Source: Linyphia triangularis
Taxonomy: Eukaryota; Arthropoda; Arachnida; Araneae; Linyphiidae
DNA: 64,000 nt
Reading direction: 5' to 3'
Assembly (NCBI GenBank): GCA_963978545.1
Contig: OZ021726.1
Coordinates: 31,716,459 to 31,780,458, forward strand
Below, one piece after another: positions 11,798 to 22,720 of the stretch; the stretch's first letter is position 1; each line of letters starts with the position of its first letter. The notes under the pieces are model-generated. The model was not told the DNA's origin, searched no databases, and saw only the letters and a program-made list of their open reading frames with translations. A program made the translations under genes and the position numbers.

Positions 11798-13440
11798 ATG
11801 AAAGAAACCCGATCCTTCATTCAGCGGAAGTGCCGATACCAACCAACGTTTCCCCAGATACCAAAACTCTGTAAGAACGAGTCTAGTCCCTCTGATCACC
11901 CTTCTGATATTAATGAAGGTGATTGTGATTATGATGGTATATCTTCATTTAACATTAAACATTTCAACCAGTATGAATTAAATGACCTCACCAGAGATCT
12001 CAACTTTTTAAAATGAAGCTTCTGAATTACTGGTTTTCAGGTTGAAAGAAAAAAGAATACTGGAAAAAGGAACAAAAATTAGTTTTTACCTTACAAGAAA
12101 ACAGTATTTGCTAGTCTTCTTCTCTCACGAAGACAATCTTGTAGTTTGTCACGAAATTAGAGAACTAAAAAATAATTGTCTTCCTGAATATTTTCAAGAT
12201 AATTGGCGCCTATTTATTGACAGCTCAAAGCGAAGTTTGAAATGTGTCCTTCCTTTTACACAATGGGAACAAATGTGGCTCAATATACTAATTGCTCACT
12301 CAACAAAAATGAATTAAGAATATAACACCATAGCTTTGGTTTTGGAGAAGATAAAGTATCATGAACATCAATGGGTGATTTGTGTGTACTTAAAAATGAT
12401 AAACTGTCTCCTTGAACAGCAAAGTGGCTTGCACAAAATATCCTTGCTTCTTGTGCTTCTGGTATAACAGAAATAGTTCACACCACAGGGTTAAAAAAAG
12501 AGTGGCCAGACAGAGAAAACATAGATGTTGGGGAAAATAATGTCATAAACCATCCCTTACTTGAACGGGAGGAAATCTTCTTTCCTTCACTACACATTAA
12601 ATTGGGCTTTATGAAGCAGTTTGTAAAGACTCTTGATAAGAACGAACCAAGCTTTGAATATATAGGGAGGTGGTAGTGGAGGGGGATGTCTCAATTGAGT
12701 GCGGAAAATTTAAAGCAGGAATATTTCACGAACCACAAATAAGACAACTTATTAAAGATCCTGCCTTCGTAAATTCGATGAAAGAGACTGAGAGAAAAGC
12801 CTAAACTTCATTTGTTGCAGTTGTCAGAAATTTTCTGGGAAAACGCAAAACTGAAATTATGTTGACTGGTAAACAAGAGGCTTAACACTTTCAAATCCCT
12901 TGGCTGCAACATAAGTATTAAGGTTGTTAAGGGTGGTAGAGCTAAGGTTACAGTCACTAAAAACCGTTTTCTTGAAAATTTAAGCGACATCAGTGAGGAA
13001 TAAGATGAAAGATTTAACCAGCATATTAAAACTATGGAGGACCGATACCAAGGAAGATGTGATACGCCCATGAAGGCAGATTACTGCGGGAGTTCAAAAG
13101 AGACTGTTCCAAAAAAAAAAAAAACTGAAATTATGTTGACTGGTAAACAAGAGGCTTAACACTTTCAAATCCCTTGGCTGCAACAAAAGTATTAAGGTTG
13201 TTAAGGGTGGTTGAGCTAAGTTTACAGTCACTAAAAACCGTTTTCTTGAAAATTTAGGAGACATCAGTGAGGAATAAGATGAAAGATTTAACCAGCATAT
13301 TAAAACTATGGAGGACCGATACCAAGGAAGATGTGATACGCCCATGATGGCAGATTACTGCGGGAGTTCAAAAGAGACTGTTCCAAAATACATTCAAGAA
13401 TGTCACGGAAAAGAAACTTCTGAAGTGTTCAGTGACTATA
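11798..13440 (+). pseudogene. Decayed gene of a multi-copy, transposon-associated arthropod family
   Basis: Reading across several frameshifts and stops, the order of conserved blocks matches a large family usually annotated as 'uncharacterized protein' in many copies in arthropod and fish genomes. Blocks seen are 'QYELNDLTRDLN' (11.97 kb), 'NWRLFIDSSKRSLK' (12.2 kb), 'LHIKLGFMKQFVKTLDKNE' (12.58-12.65 kb), 'GIFHEPQIRQLIKDP' (12.73 kb), 'FLGKRKTEI' (12.83 kb), then 'MEDRYQGR' and 'ADYCG' (13.03-13.09 kb). At least five reading-frame breaks are visible between 12.0 and 13.1 kb, so it is dead. The copy number elsewhere suggests a mobile element or a gene carried by one; I cannot name its enzyme class. 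The last quarter is tandemly duplicated. Family identity is recalled knowledge, not a search. Confidence 0.7.
12849..13388 (+). repeat. 275-bp tandem duplication of the pseudogene's 3' part
   Basis: The segment beginning 'actgaaattatgttgactgg' occurs at 12849 and again at 13124. Copy 1 ends at 'gagactgttcc' plus a run of A (about 13111-13124), which then abuts copy 2. Differences are few (for example aggttac/agttta, taagcg/taggag, gaaggc/gatggc), so the duplication followed most of the gene's decay. Confidence 0.88.
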
Positions 13441-13578
13441 ACTAGTTTCATCGATGACATTTCCCTCTATCTTTGTATATAATAATATTTCTATAATATA
13501 ATAATAAAAATTCCATGTTTAGTTTTTTATTTGATCCTTGTGTTTAACTTAAGATAGTGTAATATATATTTGGGAATT

Positions 13579-13946
13579 CTCTGTTGTGCACACGAGACAT
13601 TTTGGCTCTTTTTTCTACTCGGAAACAAATTAGAATTCTAGAATTATGATGAATCTAACAGTTATGTTTTTGTCTTAGATAACTCTAGTTGGTGACGAAG
13701 TTATATTGAAAAATAATTATTCCACTTAGGAATATTAACATTTAAAAGCCACTAACGCATGTGTCCCGTGCGTCGGTGGATAAAAATGCATATTTGATCT
13801 AGTTCAAGTTATTATTTTTCAATTTAACTTAATCACCATGCAATATTATATCAAACAAAAACAAAACTGTTAGATTCATCTTATTTTTATAATTCTTATC
13901 TGTTTACTAGTAGAAAAAAGAGCCAAATTGTCCCGTGCGTCAGCCA
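13579..13946. mobile_element. Small MITE with ~90-bp inverted ends
   Basis: The left end 'ttggctcttttttctact' is mirrored at 13910-13926, and the inner words 'gatgaatctaacagtt' pair across 13649-13664 and 13867-13882. 'gaatt' flanks both sides (13574-13578 and 13947-13951), a possible 5-bp target duplication. About 368 bp, with no open frame. The motif 'gtcccgtgcgtc' occurs twice inside. Confidence 0.65.
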
Positions 13947-13950
13947 GAAT

Positions 13951-14700
13951 TGCCCATTTTATTAAAATGTTATATCTTAGAAATTCGAGCTGATAGGCAA
14001 AAACTTCCAGTGTACATAAGGAAGTCTTGGAAAGAGTTCTGTTCAAGAAATGATAATTTGAAAAGAATCAAGGTAAAAAGATTAAAGAAGACCGATTCCT
14101 TCAAAAATATTCAACTTCATGGATTATAAGACGCTTCTATGAATTACAAAAAATTAAATATTAAATATGGAACTGAAGATCCTAACTAGTAGCCCCAATA
14201 AATGAATTTTTTTGCCAGACACCTGTGCTTAATTTCGAATAATTGTACAAGCTTCTAACTTAAATTAAAGCTTGCCGTAATTCAAGACCCCTCACTTCTC
14301 TAAATTCTGATCCCATTGATGTTAAAGCGATTACTTTAGACCACTTTCTCATTGGTGCTCCGCTTCTCTTTTCCTGAAAGAGAGCTCATAATTTTTAAGT
14401 CCCTCAAGTCACAATAGATCTTTTTCAGAGACTATGCAATCTATTTGTCAAGTCTTATTAGTCAAGATTATTCGTCAAGTCTTCGATCCCGTGGGAAGTG
14501 GATCCATGCAAATTTGAAAGTTGGTGATTTCGTCATATTACCAAGCATCTTGCCCCAGGGTAAAATTATTTAAGTCTACCCTGGGGATGATGGACTTGTT
14601 ACATGTCATCAAAATACATTCTAAAGGAATCTTCAAACGACCTATTTGTAATATTTACCCTCTTTTAGAACCATCCTCAGCTAGGGTGACAGTATGTTTA
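13951..14700 (+). pseudogene. BEL/Pao retrotransposon pol relic
   Basis: Three islands match BEL/Pao polyproteins in the expected order. Near 14,005-14,140 lies the reverse transcriptase/RNase H junction ('KSWKEFCS', 'NLKRIKVKR', then 'IQLHG', a stop and 'DAS', the family's HG-x-x-DAS RNase H start). At 14,276-14,380 lies the integrase 'NSRPLTSLNSDP...LDHFLIGAPL' block. At 14,505-14,690 lies the C-terminal block with 'LKVGDFVIL', 'YPGDDGLV' and 'GIFKRPICNIYPLLE'. In-frame stops and frameshifts separate them, and most of RNase H and the integrase catalytic core are deleted. No LTRs are recognised nearby. It abuts the MITE on its 5' side. Confidence 0.75.
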
Positions 14701-15098
14701 GTTCAATCTGCCAGAATAAGGCACTAGTTCTTTTTTATTATACGTTTTAAGACAGTAAGAATGTACACGATTCGAATTTGGTTGGTAGACATTTTATATT
14801 GTGTTCAACCCCCTTTTTTAGAGTACCTTTTCAAGTGTATTGAAATCCAAATATTATTCAAAACTACTCTTTTTAATTTTAATCACAAAAATATTCAGGT
14901 TTTTTTTTTCAATATTCCGAAAGTATAAGTGATTGTTGATTATCATAGGGAATAAGACTCAAGTTCTTACATTTTAGTGTCCATTATCTTAACCATTTGA
15001 CAAGCTGACACCTAAGAAAAACTTCTTGATAAAGGAAAGAAGGGAGAGTTTAAGTTGATGATTTTTTCTTTCATTTATTAAATGTTTCTTAAGTTCTT

Positions 15099-15136
<38 letters not shown>

Positions 15137-16249
15137 TTTACAAAAGTCCTAAATAGAAATACATTTGAGAAGACTAAGCTGTTTATTAAGGGGTTTGGTG
15201 CAGTTGTTTGGTTGGTTGCTTCTTCGATGATGTGGGAAAAACAAGAAAAAGCAGAATATTAGAAAGTTGCAAAAATCAGTCTTTTTCACTCACATTTACT
15301 CCACTTTTAACTCCCCCCATTGCTGGAAGTTTTTCTTCACCTCAACTTTACTCAATCCTTCTAAATGTAAATAATTTATTTACAGCTATAAAGATTGAGA
15401 AAAGCCTCTTACTGTTCTCAGTGGTATCGAGCTAAGCCAACACCAACTTAATACTAAAGCCAGAACGCTGGCTTTAGTCATGTATCTCCGTTGAAGATGT
15501 TTAGAATAGCTGATTTTCATCTGTAAACCTACTGAAGTTCGTGAATTTTTATTGGAAAATCAGGTAAATCCTTTTCTTATTTGATATATTATTTGTTTAG
15601 TAGTGATTAAAATGTTCTTTTTTATATAGTTTCCTCATATCATTTCAATCATTTAAAAATACCGTAATTAGAAATTTGTGAGCATTTAAATTTCAAATCG
15701 GCTTACTGCTATGAATGCGTTTGACTTTAGAATTTGATATTAAGTGCGTGAATTTTTAAACACCAATTCTCACCAAAAAATAATGTTGTATACAAATTTT
15801 TCCTCTTTATATCATGTCATAAAATAGGCAAATGCAGAGGATTTTTACGCATTTTCAGAACGATTTAGTGAAAAGATTAAAAATGCAAATATTTTCGGAA
15901 AGAAAATTCCTGGCAAAAGCATATTATTTGAAATTAAGACTATTATCTGTTACTTTCAAATTTATTCTTCTTTCAAAATGGTATATGTAAACAAGCTGTG
16001 GATCAAATTTTACGTTTTTACATTTTTCGATCAGAAATATTCTTATGTCGTAATTAAACTTTATGAAACGCAAAGCATAAAAATGGCTAAGTGCAAAATA
16101 AGCAATATTAATAAGTGAAAACCCGTTAATCAGTACTTCTAAATGGAAAGAAAACAAACAAAATATTTTAGTATAAATTGTAATTCCGTCACTGCATATA
16201 AAATTATGTTTACCTTTTATAAAAGTTCTTATTTTCTATAAGTAGGTTA
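14701..16249. other. AT-rich sequence with long poly-A, no gene seen
   Basis: An uninterrupted run of about 34 A lies at 15101-15134. Just after it 'ttggttggttg' (15208) recalls a SINE tail, but no tRNA-like head follows. Other frames are compositional. Confidence 0.5.
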
Positions 16250-16251
16250 TA

Positions 16252-17915
16252 CAGTGGCTCCCAAAAGTCTTCATACACTTACAAATTTCAATCACATACT
16301 ACATTATCCATCTCAAACACTAATATTTCAAAATAGGATTTTTTTAAATAATATCTCTAATTTCATCGTAATAAAACTGCATAAAATATTTTTAGGGCAG
16401 AGCAAAACTTTTTTTAGAAAAATCATTAACCTAAAAGTAACACAAAAAATATCTCCCGAAAGTCTTCGTACACTTAATTTTTTTGTGGACATATTTGTAT
16501 TTAATGTAATATTTTGGTAAATTAGTAATTCGTATGATATCTTTTAGCATTCAGAACAACTTTTATACGTCTGGAAATAAATGTTACTAATTTTTTTGTA
16601 ACTTCTGCATTAATGTTCATCTATTCTAATATGATCATTACTGTTTTTAGTCGACTTTTTGTTTTAAAGTTGTGTCTTCTTACTTTGGCTTCCAATTTTC
16701 TCCAAATCTGTTCTTTTGGGTTCAAATCTGTTGACTTAGGTAGTGTTTTTAGAATTTGGGGGCAATTATAGAGGCAACACTGGTGGTAATTGAATGCTGT
16801 GTGCTCGGATCATTATCTTGATAAAAAATGCAGTTATTTGTAATATCCAAATTTTGGGTTCACAAATTTAATTTATCATTCAAATTATTCAGATAGAGTT
16901 CACGATTCATTATTCCATCACTAAACACTAAATTACCAAGTCCTAATGCTTACAAGCACCCATACACAAGGACACTTCCACCTCCGTGCTTTACTGTTCC
17001 CACTAAGTTCTTGAGATTAGGTTCGTCATTTTTTCTTTGTCACACAATAATACGACCATCGAAACCAAAAAATTTATATTTGTTTTTATCTTTAAATAAG
17101 ACATGATTTCAATATGCTTCTGACTTATTTATCATTAACTTTGTATAAAAAAAAATTAAAAAAAAAAAAAATGGCGAAACTTTATATTTTTAGCACTTAC
17201 AAAATTTTCCTTCTGGAAGAACACCCATGTACTCCAGCTGATGTGACTACTTTTCAAACAGTTTCAAGTGAAATAGAAGTCATATTTTTTTCTTTATATT
17301 CTGAAGAAACTTTATAGGCCACAAACGCGGACTTTTTTCAAATTTTCTTATAATAAATCCCTTTTTATATTCATATAAGTGTGTTGGGCAGTCTATTCTT
17401 GGCTGGTTTGAATTCTATTTTCATGTTTAAAATGTTTTATTACATGTATAATATATTAGCCATACATAGAATACATTTACTACCATTACGATGAAATATG
17501 ATCAATTTTAGACTGCTGTTTGTTGATTCTTAACGAAACTATTTTAAAGAATAAATAAATTATAATAAATAGAGAAGGCAAATATTGCAGACAATCTCAT
17601 GTTTAAAAGTCACCACAATGCAAAAATAATAATAATAATAAATAAAAAAAAGAGTAAAACATATTTTATTAATGAAGTTATCAGAAAATATTATGGTGTA
17701 CGAACACTTTTGTGGGACTTTTTTCTCTGGTTCTATAATTTTATATTTTTATAAAAGTAAAACGATTCAATACTTCTTTTAAAAACGTTAAGTTTCATTC
17801 AGAATTAAATGCATTTTACAAAAAAATATTGAAGTGAAAATTTGAATTCAATTCCAAACTAGAGCATTTTTTCTATAAAATTTTTTAAGTGTACGAAGAC
17901 CTTTGGGAACCACTG
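16252..17915 (-). mobile_element. Tc1/mariner-type transposon
   Basis: Terminal inverted repeats start 'cagtggctcccaaaagtctt' at the left and, reversed, 'cagtggttcccaaaggtctt' at the right, both continuing into a 'tcgtacactta'-like word. A TA duplication flanks each end (16250-16251 and 17916-17917), as in all Tc1/mariner elements. An extra internal copy of the terminal word ('gaaagtcttcgtacactta') lies near 16,457. Length is about 1.66 kb, normal for Tc1. The transposase is on the minus strand and dead. Confidence 0.9.
16560..17290 (-). pseudogene. Tc1-like transposase, inactivated
   Basis: On the minus strand I can follow the catalytic half of a Tc1 transposase, a DDE cut-and-paste enzyme. 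It starts near 17,290 with 'VVTSAGVHG' (the linker after the helix-turn-helix), then 'FFGFDGRIIV' and 'GTVKHGGGSVLVYGC' (about 17,000), 'IFYQDNDP' carrying the second Asp (about 16,815), and 'DLNPKEQIWRKLE' carrying the Glu (about 16,710). The first Asp lies in 'LFKDKNKY', where the usual DE-x-K has a Lys in place of Glu. Several stops and an A-rich insertion near 17,150-17,170 break the frame. The N-terminal DNA-binding half is missing or beyond recognition. Confidence 0.85.
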
Positions 17916-18471
17916 TATTTTGAGCCAATTGATTTAAATAAAGAATTAATAAATTAAACTTAATTTGAAGCAATTTACAAAGGGAAATGTATGCTCTTTA
18001 TAATCTGAGAAAATTTTGTGGCGAATTATTTTATTTTAGACTAAGCTTATTTCAAACTTAATCTATATTGTTTTGACGTTCGTTACGTCATGACATAATT
18101 AAAAATTCTACAAAAACATCGCATTAACTTTTATCAATTCATTCATTTGGAATTAAATGTATTTAAAACTGTCTTGCAATGTATGCCGTAGGCATTTGAA
18201 CATTTTAAGAATTATATTAGCCCCACAACTAGGCAAGGTGATGTCAATTAAACTTTGGCTGGTACATGATAAAATGACACTGTGCTTTTAATCTTTGTTA
18301 GCATATGTTCATAAAAATACGTAGTTGGTTACGATCATAAAATGATGAAAATGTCAAATAAAATTTAAAACCAGTTCAAATTGATAAAATGGTGTGTTTA
18401 CATTGTATTTGTGCCACATTTTATTTTTTGTTCTTTTGTATATGCTGTTTTCATTAATAAATTACTTTTAG
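17916..18471. other. AT-rich sequence, no gene seen
   Basis: Nothing recognised until a T-rich tract and AG at 18,450-18,471 that could serve as a splice acceptor for the following exon relic. Confidence 0.45.
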
Positions 18472-18721
18472 GTTTATGAATTACATTTCACAGAGAGGAA
18501 ATTCGAATACACAACCTCTGCATACTTTTATTTCTGCACCATTAAAAATTAAACATCCAGCTTGCGATGCAGTTCCATCCATGTTTGTGAATTTTCCTGG
18601 ATATTTTCATCATGAGTCAATTATGTATCAAGTATCACCAGAGAAAGAAAAAAAAAAACATGCAGAGAGAGAATGCTCGATTGCAGAAAGTTTACAAAGT
18701 ACACATTCAATAAAGATGTAA
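18472..18721 (+). pseudogene. THAP-domain exon relic (second half)
   Basis: Directly after a splice-acceptor-like 'cttttag', the frame reads 'VYELHFTERKFEYTTSAYF'. This matches the second half of THAP zinc fingers, where the family has C-x-x-H; here the Cys position is Tyr (tat for tgt), so zinc binding would fail. A frameshift near 18,530 leads into 'DAVPSMFVNFPGY' and, further on, 'SIAESLQS', which resemble the linker after many transposon-type THAP domains (AVPSIFPNFP...). 'aataaag' lies at the end, near 18,709. The first half of the THAP domain is not found upstream. It may belong to an old P-element-like transposon. Confidence 0.5.
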
Positions 18722-19394
18722 AAAAGTGTTAATGTGTTTATTAAAGAATGTATTTCGTAGATGTTTTTTTAAATATTACATTACAAATAATCCTAACTTA
18801 AAAAAGTTATTGCAGAAGTTTATTATTCTTTGCAAAATCTTAGGGAACTAAGAAGAACTAAAAATATACCCCTCTTTATTATAAAGTTTTAGTTTTAAAA
18901 ATAAAAAGTGTGCAAAAATATTAAGGACATATTAATTAAAGCAATGATTCCTACTCTTGAATTTGAAAGGAATTTAAACTATAAGTTACATTTATAACTC
19001 ACTTATTAATAGTGTGGATTTTGTGTGTTCTATAAAAACATATATAATTTCAAGAGAGATGCGTGACGCCATGATTCAGTATCCAGACTTTGAGTATTAA
19101 GTGGTGCTGGCTAAAACCCTTAAAGAGTCATGCATTATGCAATGTAATGTTGATTATATGTACACTTCGGCAGCAGGGTGGCAACATTGTATTAATATTT
19201 TAGTTGCAATTTTGGGGTAAACGGATAATTAGTTTACCATTAACTTTATTATTAAAGTCAATAATGAAAAGTTAATTTCTATGAACTGTTAATTACAAAA
19301 TGATTAATATAACTTAATTTTAATAATGTAAATGTTTCTTAATAAAATCATCTAGCAATTAAGAAAGTAATAGAAAATAATGTAAATAACATAA
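18722..19394. other. AT-rich sequence, no gene seen
   Basis: No open frame or repeat of note before the solo LTR. Confidence 0.5.
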
Positions 19395-20050
19395 TGTTAC
19401 GAAATTTTGTATATTTGTAAATATTTCGTAGTGTTAATTTTGTAAATAGGAAAATTTATTTACATTTTGCATAAGGCAGTGCAATAGTTCGCCTTTAATT
19501 TGTTTCCCTGCCTCTCAATGCTTGATAACGGGTTTTACAGAGGTAACTCTGGGAAGCGAGTTTCAAGGGGCAGGGCATTTAACATTATGGTAATGGGAAT
19601 CTCGCCAAATTGGCGAGATAGAGCCAAGTTGGCGACGGTTTTGTCGCCAAATTTGGTCTCCATGTACATGTATAGGACTTTTCGACTACGATCTGGAAAG
19701 TTCTCCAAATGTCTATCTCTGGAATATTCACGAAAGTTCCCCTCCCCTATATAAGACCGGCCAAGTGAGCGGGGAGTAGTAGTTCTTGGATTTTGAGTCA
19801 CTAAATTAGTTGACTGGATACTGATTAGTTCTAAAACGAACTGTATTGCATTGTCTTTCGCGGCGATTTAGCAGTTGTCAAGTTTTTAACTGCTGTTTTG
19901 TGCTCTATTGAGGTGAAAAGAGCTGTATTGTGTCTACTAGAACGAGAAGTTCTGGAGCTGTAAGAGAACTGTGAAGAGTTATTTTGGAATAAATTTCTGT
20001 AAGTTTTGATTTGCTTTGGCTTCAAATCTTTCGAACCCGTCCACGTAACA
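19395..20050 (+). mobile_element. Solo LTR, family shared with 30.25-30.98 kb
   Basis: A 656-bp segment starting 'tgttacgaaattttg' and ending 'cccgtccacgtaaca', so TG...CA with inverted 'tgttacg/cgtaaca' tips, as in retroviral-type LTRs. It contains a TATA box 'ctatataag' (about 19,750) and a late 'ggaataaatttctg' polyadenylation-type signal. Flanking 4-mers are ataa and atat, a degraded duplication at best. No internal retrotransposon sequence adjoins it, so it is a recombination-derived solo LTR. The opposing open frames inside are not genes. Confidence 0.85.
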
Positions 20051-20645
20051 ATATAAATTCATAAAAATTGAAAAACAGTACTAGAAATTAAAACAAATTA
20101 TTTTTTATTTAAGAGTAAACCTATGTAAGTAATTAATATTTAACTGAGGAATGACTAATTAAAAAAAATATTCACCAGTAAGATATTATTGGTTAGTAAC
20201 GTTTTATCCTAGTAGTTAAAAGAGTTATTTGTTTCTTCAAAAAAAGTTAAAATTTCTTTTTCATATTATTGTCGTTAGGGTTAATTAAAAAAAACCCGTT
20301 TCATTTCACAAATTATTTAAAAAAAATATTTTTTAATTATAAGAAAGTAATTATGTATTAGTATGCAATATGCATACTTCTTTATCTAAAACTTAAGAAA
20401 GTAATTATCCAAGACCAGTCGTAGGGTATCATCATATTATAAAAATTTGAAGGCTGGCTAGTTTGGCGTTTCTTACAAAACCTAAAATGTCTTAATTAAT
20501 TTCTATGAAACTTTCAGCATGTATTCAAAACATTCCTAAAGTGGATTTGCATTAAAAACTAAAATGTATTTCCTTTTGGGGATGCTTGGGAATGTGTAAC
20601 ATTACCCAATTATTATCGACATTTTACTTTCTATGATGTTTAAAC
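20051..20645. other. AT-rich sequence, no gene seen
   Basis: A-rich runs and a few near-repeated words ('cttaagaaagtaattat' around 20,340-20,410). No coding signal. Confidence 0.5.
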
Positions 20646-21849
20646 CGGGGCCGCCGCGAGATGGCGCTTTCTTTCCCTAAGCGGGCCAGGAACAAACTAA
20701 AATCTTTATGTCTAGACGTTTGCTAAGCGATGGGATTTCATTTTCGTAGATGCATGTAAACGTTGTGAATTCGATTCGTTTTGGAGTATTTTTTTTATTT
20801 AAAAGCTGTGAAATTTGAAGATATTAGATGAGAAACTGTTGGTGCGTCATTGAATAATTCTTTTAAAATTAAGGTAAGTTTCTTTTATTATTTATTTTAG
20901 TAATTTGTTGAACAATTAAGCCTACTAATGCGAAGCTGATGTTCTTATAGTGCTTTAATATTTGACGGATAATTGCTGATCATTGACTGTTTTCAACATT
21001 TGTTTACTTAATTTCAATGGACTATTTGTCGTTGAAATAAAAAGATATTGCTAAAATTTGCTGAACATCTTTTACGTTTCGTTAAATAACGTTACTTGCA
21101 ATTCTTTCGAAGTACACGCAAATGTGTTTGCAGCTTCCAACTTATAAGTCATTTTATTGAAATATTATATTTGACAACTTTGAAGACATGTTCAATATAA
21201 AATGTTGTGATTAGGATTTTTTGCATAGTTTGAACATCAAGTTCCCATTATTTTATGATATAGTTACAGAAACATTCTATAAATTTTTTGACCAAACATA
21301 GCTTTGTTTACAATTTCCAACATTACGTATTTCATTGAAACATTTTAGTGAGTAACTTTGAAGTTAAACATGTACAATTTAGCTCATTTTAATTTTTACA
21401 CTAGTGTAAAGGCAGAGCAAGTTTCAAATATTTTATGATATATAGTAACATTTGCTGAGTAATATGCCAGTTAAATTTTTGATAAAGCATTATTTTTTGG
21501 CTAACTTTTTAAAATATACTAGTCGCCTATTTGGCCAATTTCCTGTTCTATGTTTTAAGTTTATCTGGATCACAAATGTCATTACCCAAAATTTTCCTGC
21601 TAGTCTGAGCGTTAAATTATGTGAACAAATTATACTATTTGAGAATTTACTGTTATTTCTTTCAAAACGTTCTGGACGCCTTTTTTTTTTTATTATAATG
21701 TATTACAATTTTTCATAAAGTCAGTCTATCCCTGTCCATAGACTAATTAATATTTTTTTTTTTTTCAGCCATAACTTTTTTTGGAATATTGCTTTGAAAT
21801 ATTAAAATTTTATAACAGACAAAACATCAGTTATAAAAGTTCTGTTAAA

Positions 21850-22080
21850 ATTTACGATATGGTCCCCTTTGGTGACTTTATGAAAGTTGGCGATTCGGCA
21901 CCGAATGTGCAACCCGTCGTCAAAGTTTTCCTATAACTTTAGTGACAGTTTGGGTTTGGCGACACGGCGTGTTTTGACACTATTTTCGATTTGGTAACAT
22001 AGCCTTTTAACTTTATTTTCAATTTGGTGATTTTTTTGAAAAATTGCCAAGGAGGATCATACAGTAAATCTTAACCAAAA
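21850..22080 (+). repeat. Dispersed ~230-bp repeat, sister of 48.23-48.45 kb
   Basis: Shares many words in order with 48,230-48,450 ('ttggtgacttt'/'tgtgacttt', 'tttggcgacacg'/'tttgacgacacg', 'aactttattttca'). Both copies are on the plus strand. This one lies inside the P-like element. Confidence 0.75.
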
Positions 22081-22342
22081 GTTCTTTATATATGTATCAG
22101 TGTTTATTTTTATTATTACAAAAAAAAAGTCGCTATTTCAGTTTCATTTCCTGCGTACGTTATATGTGTGTTCATAGATTTTATTAGACCCAGACTTTCA
22201 TAATTATTCATCAATAATATATTGCAGTAAGAATCCTAATTTCCACTCCTGCTTTAAAAGCCAAATAGCTTGAACCCTATCGTATTACTGCTTAGTTTTA
22301 AATAATTATTCATTTTCCTTACATTTTTTTTTTCCTCTCCAG

Positions 22343-22720
22343 GAAATACCATCTTCTTGCAGTGTTTCTTGATGTAAATCCAACTACAAAGCTCTTGACT
22401 CGATGAGAGTTTTTAAATTTCCAAACGAAGGAACAGGACTGTACGACAGATGGATGAGAAAAATTCCTCAACAAGATTGGAAGCCGGGTCTTCGAACTGT
22501 TGTTTGCATCCTTCATTTTCCCGAAGATGTTATTAAAAACATCTTCAGACAAGCAAATGGAATTGAAGTTACTGTGCCTCAAAAGCGTTTCAAACTACAT
22601 GAAAAAACAGAACCTGCTATTATTCCATCGTTACTGAAATATCTTTCTGAAGAAAATAAGTTTACTAGAGCTAGTCGTAATAAACGACATGAAATGTGTA
22701 TACAAAGAGGAGAGGATTAA
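22343..22720 (+). pseudogene. THAP zinc-finger exon of P-like element
   Basis: A pyrimidine-rich tract and 'cctctccag' (22334-22342) form a good splice acceptor. The exon then reads 'EIPSSCSVS', a TGA stop at 22370-22372, then 'CKSNYKALDSMRVFKFPNE'. With the later 'TVVCILHF' the spacing is C-x4-C-x43-C-x2-H, the THAP C2CH signature. The W of 'DRWMRKIP' and the family word 'VTVPQKR' also fit. THAP domains bind the ends of P-type transposons. The stop sits where an ordinary residue is expected, so the exon is inactive unless the stop is read through or translation begins at the ATG at 22403. The frame closes after 'IQRGED'. No leucine zipper or catalytic domain follows. Confidence 0.8.

Noticed and set aside
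12808..13345. Two near-identical minus-strand frames
   Set aside because: Antisense shadows of the duplicated pseudogene end.
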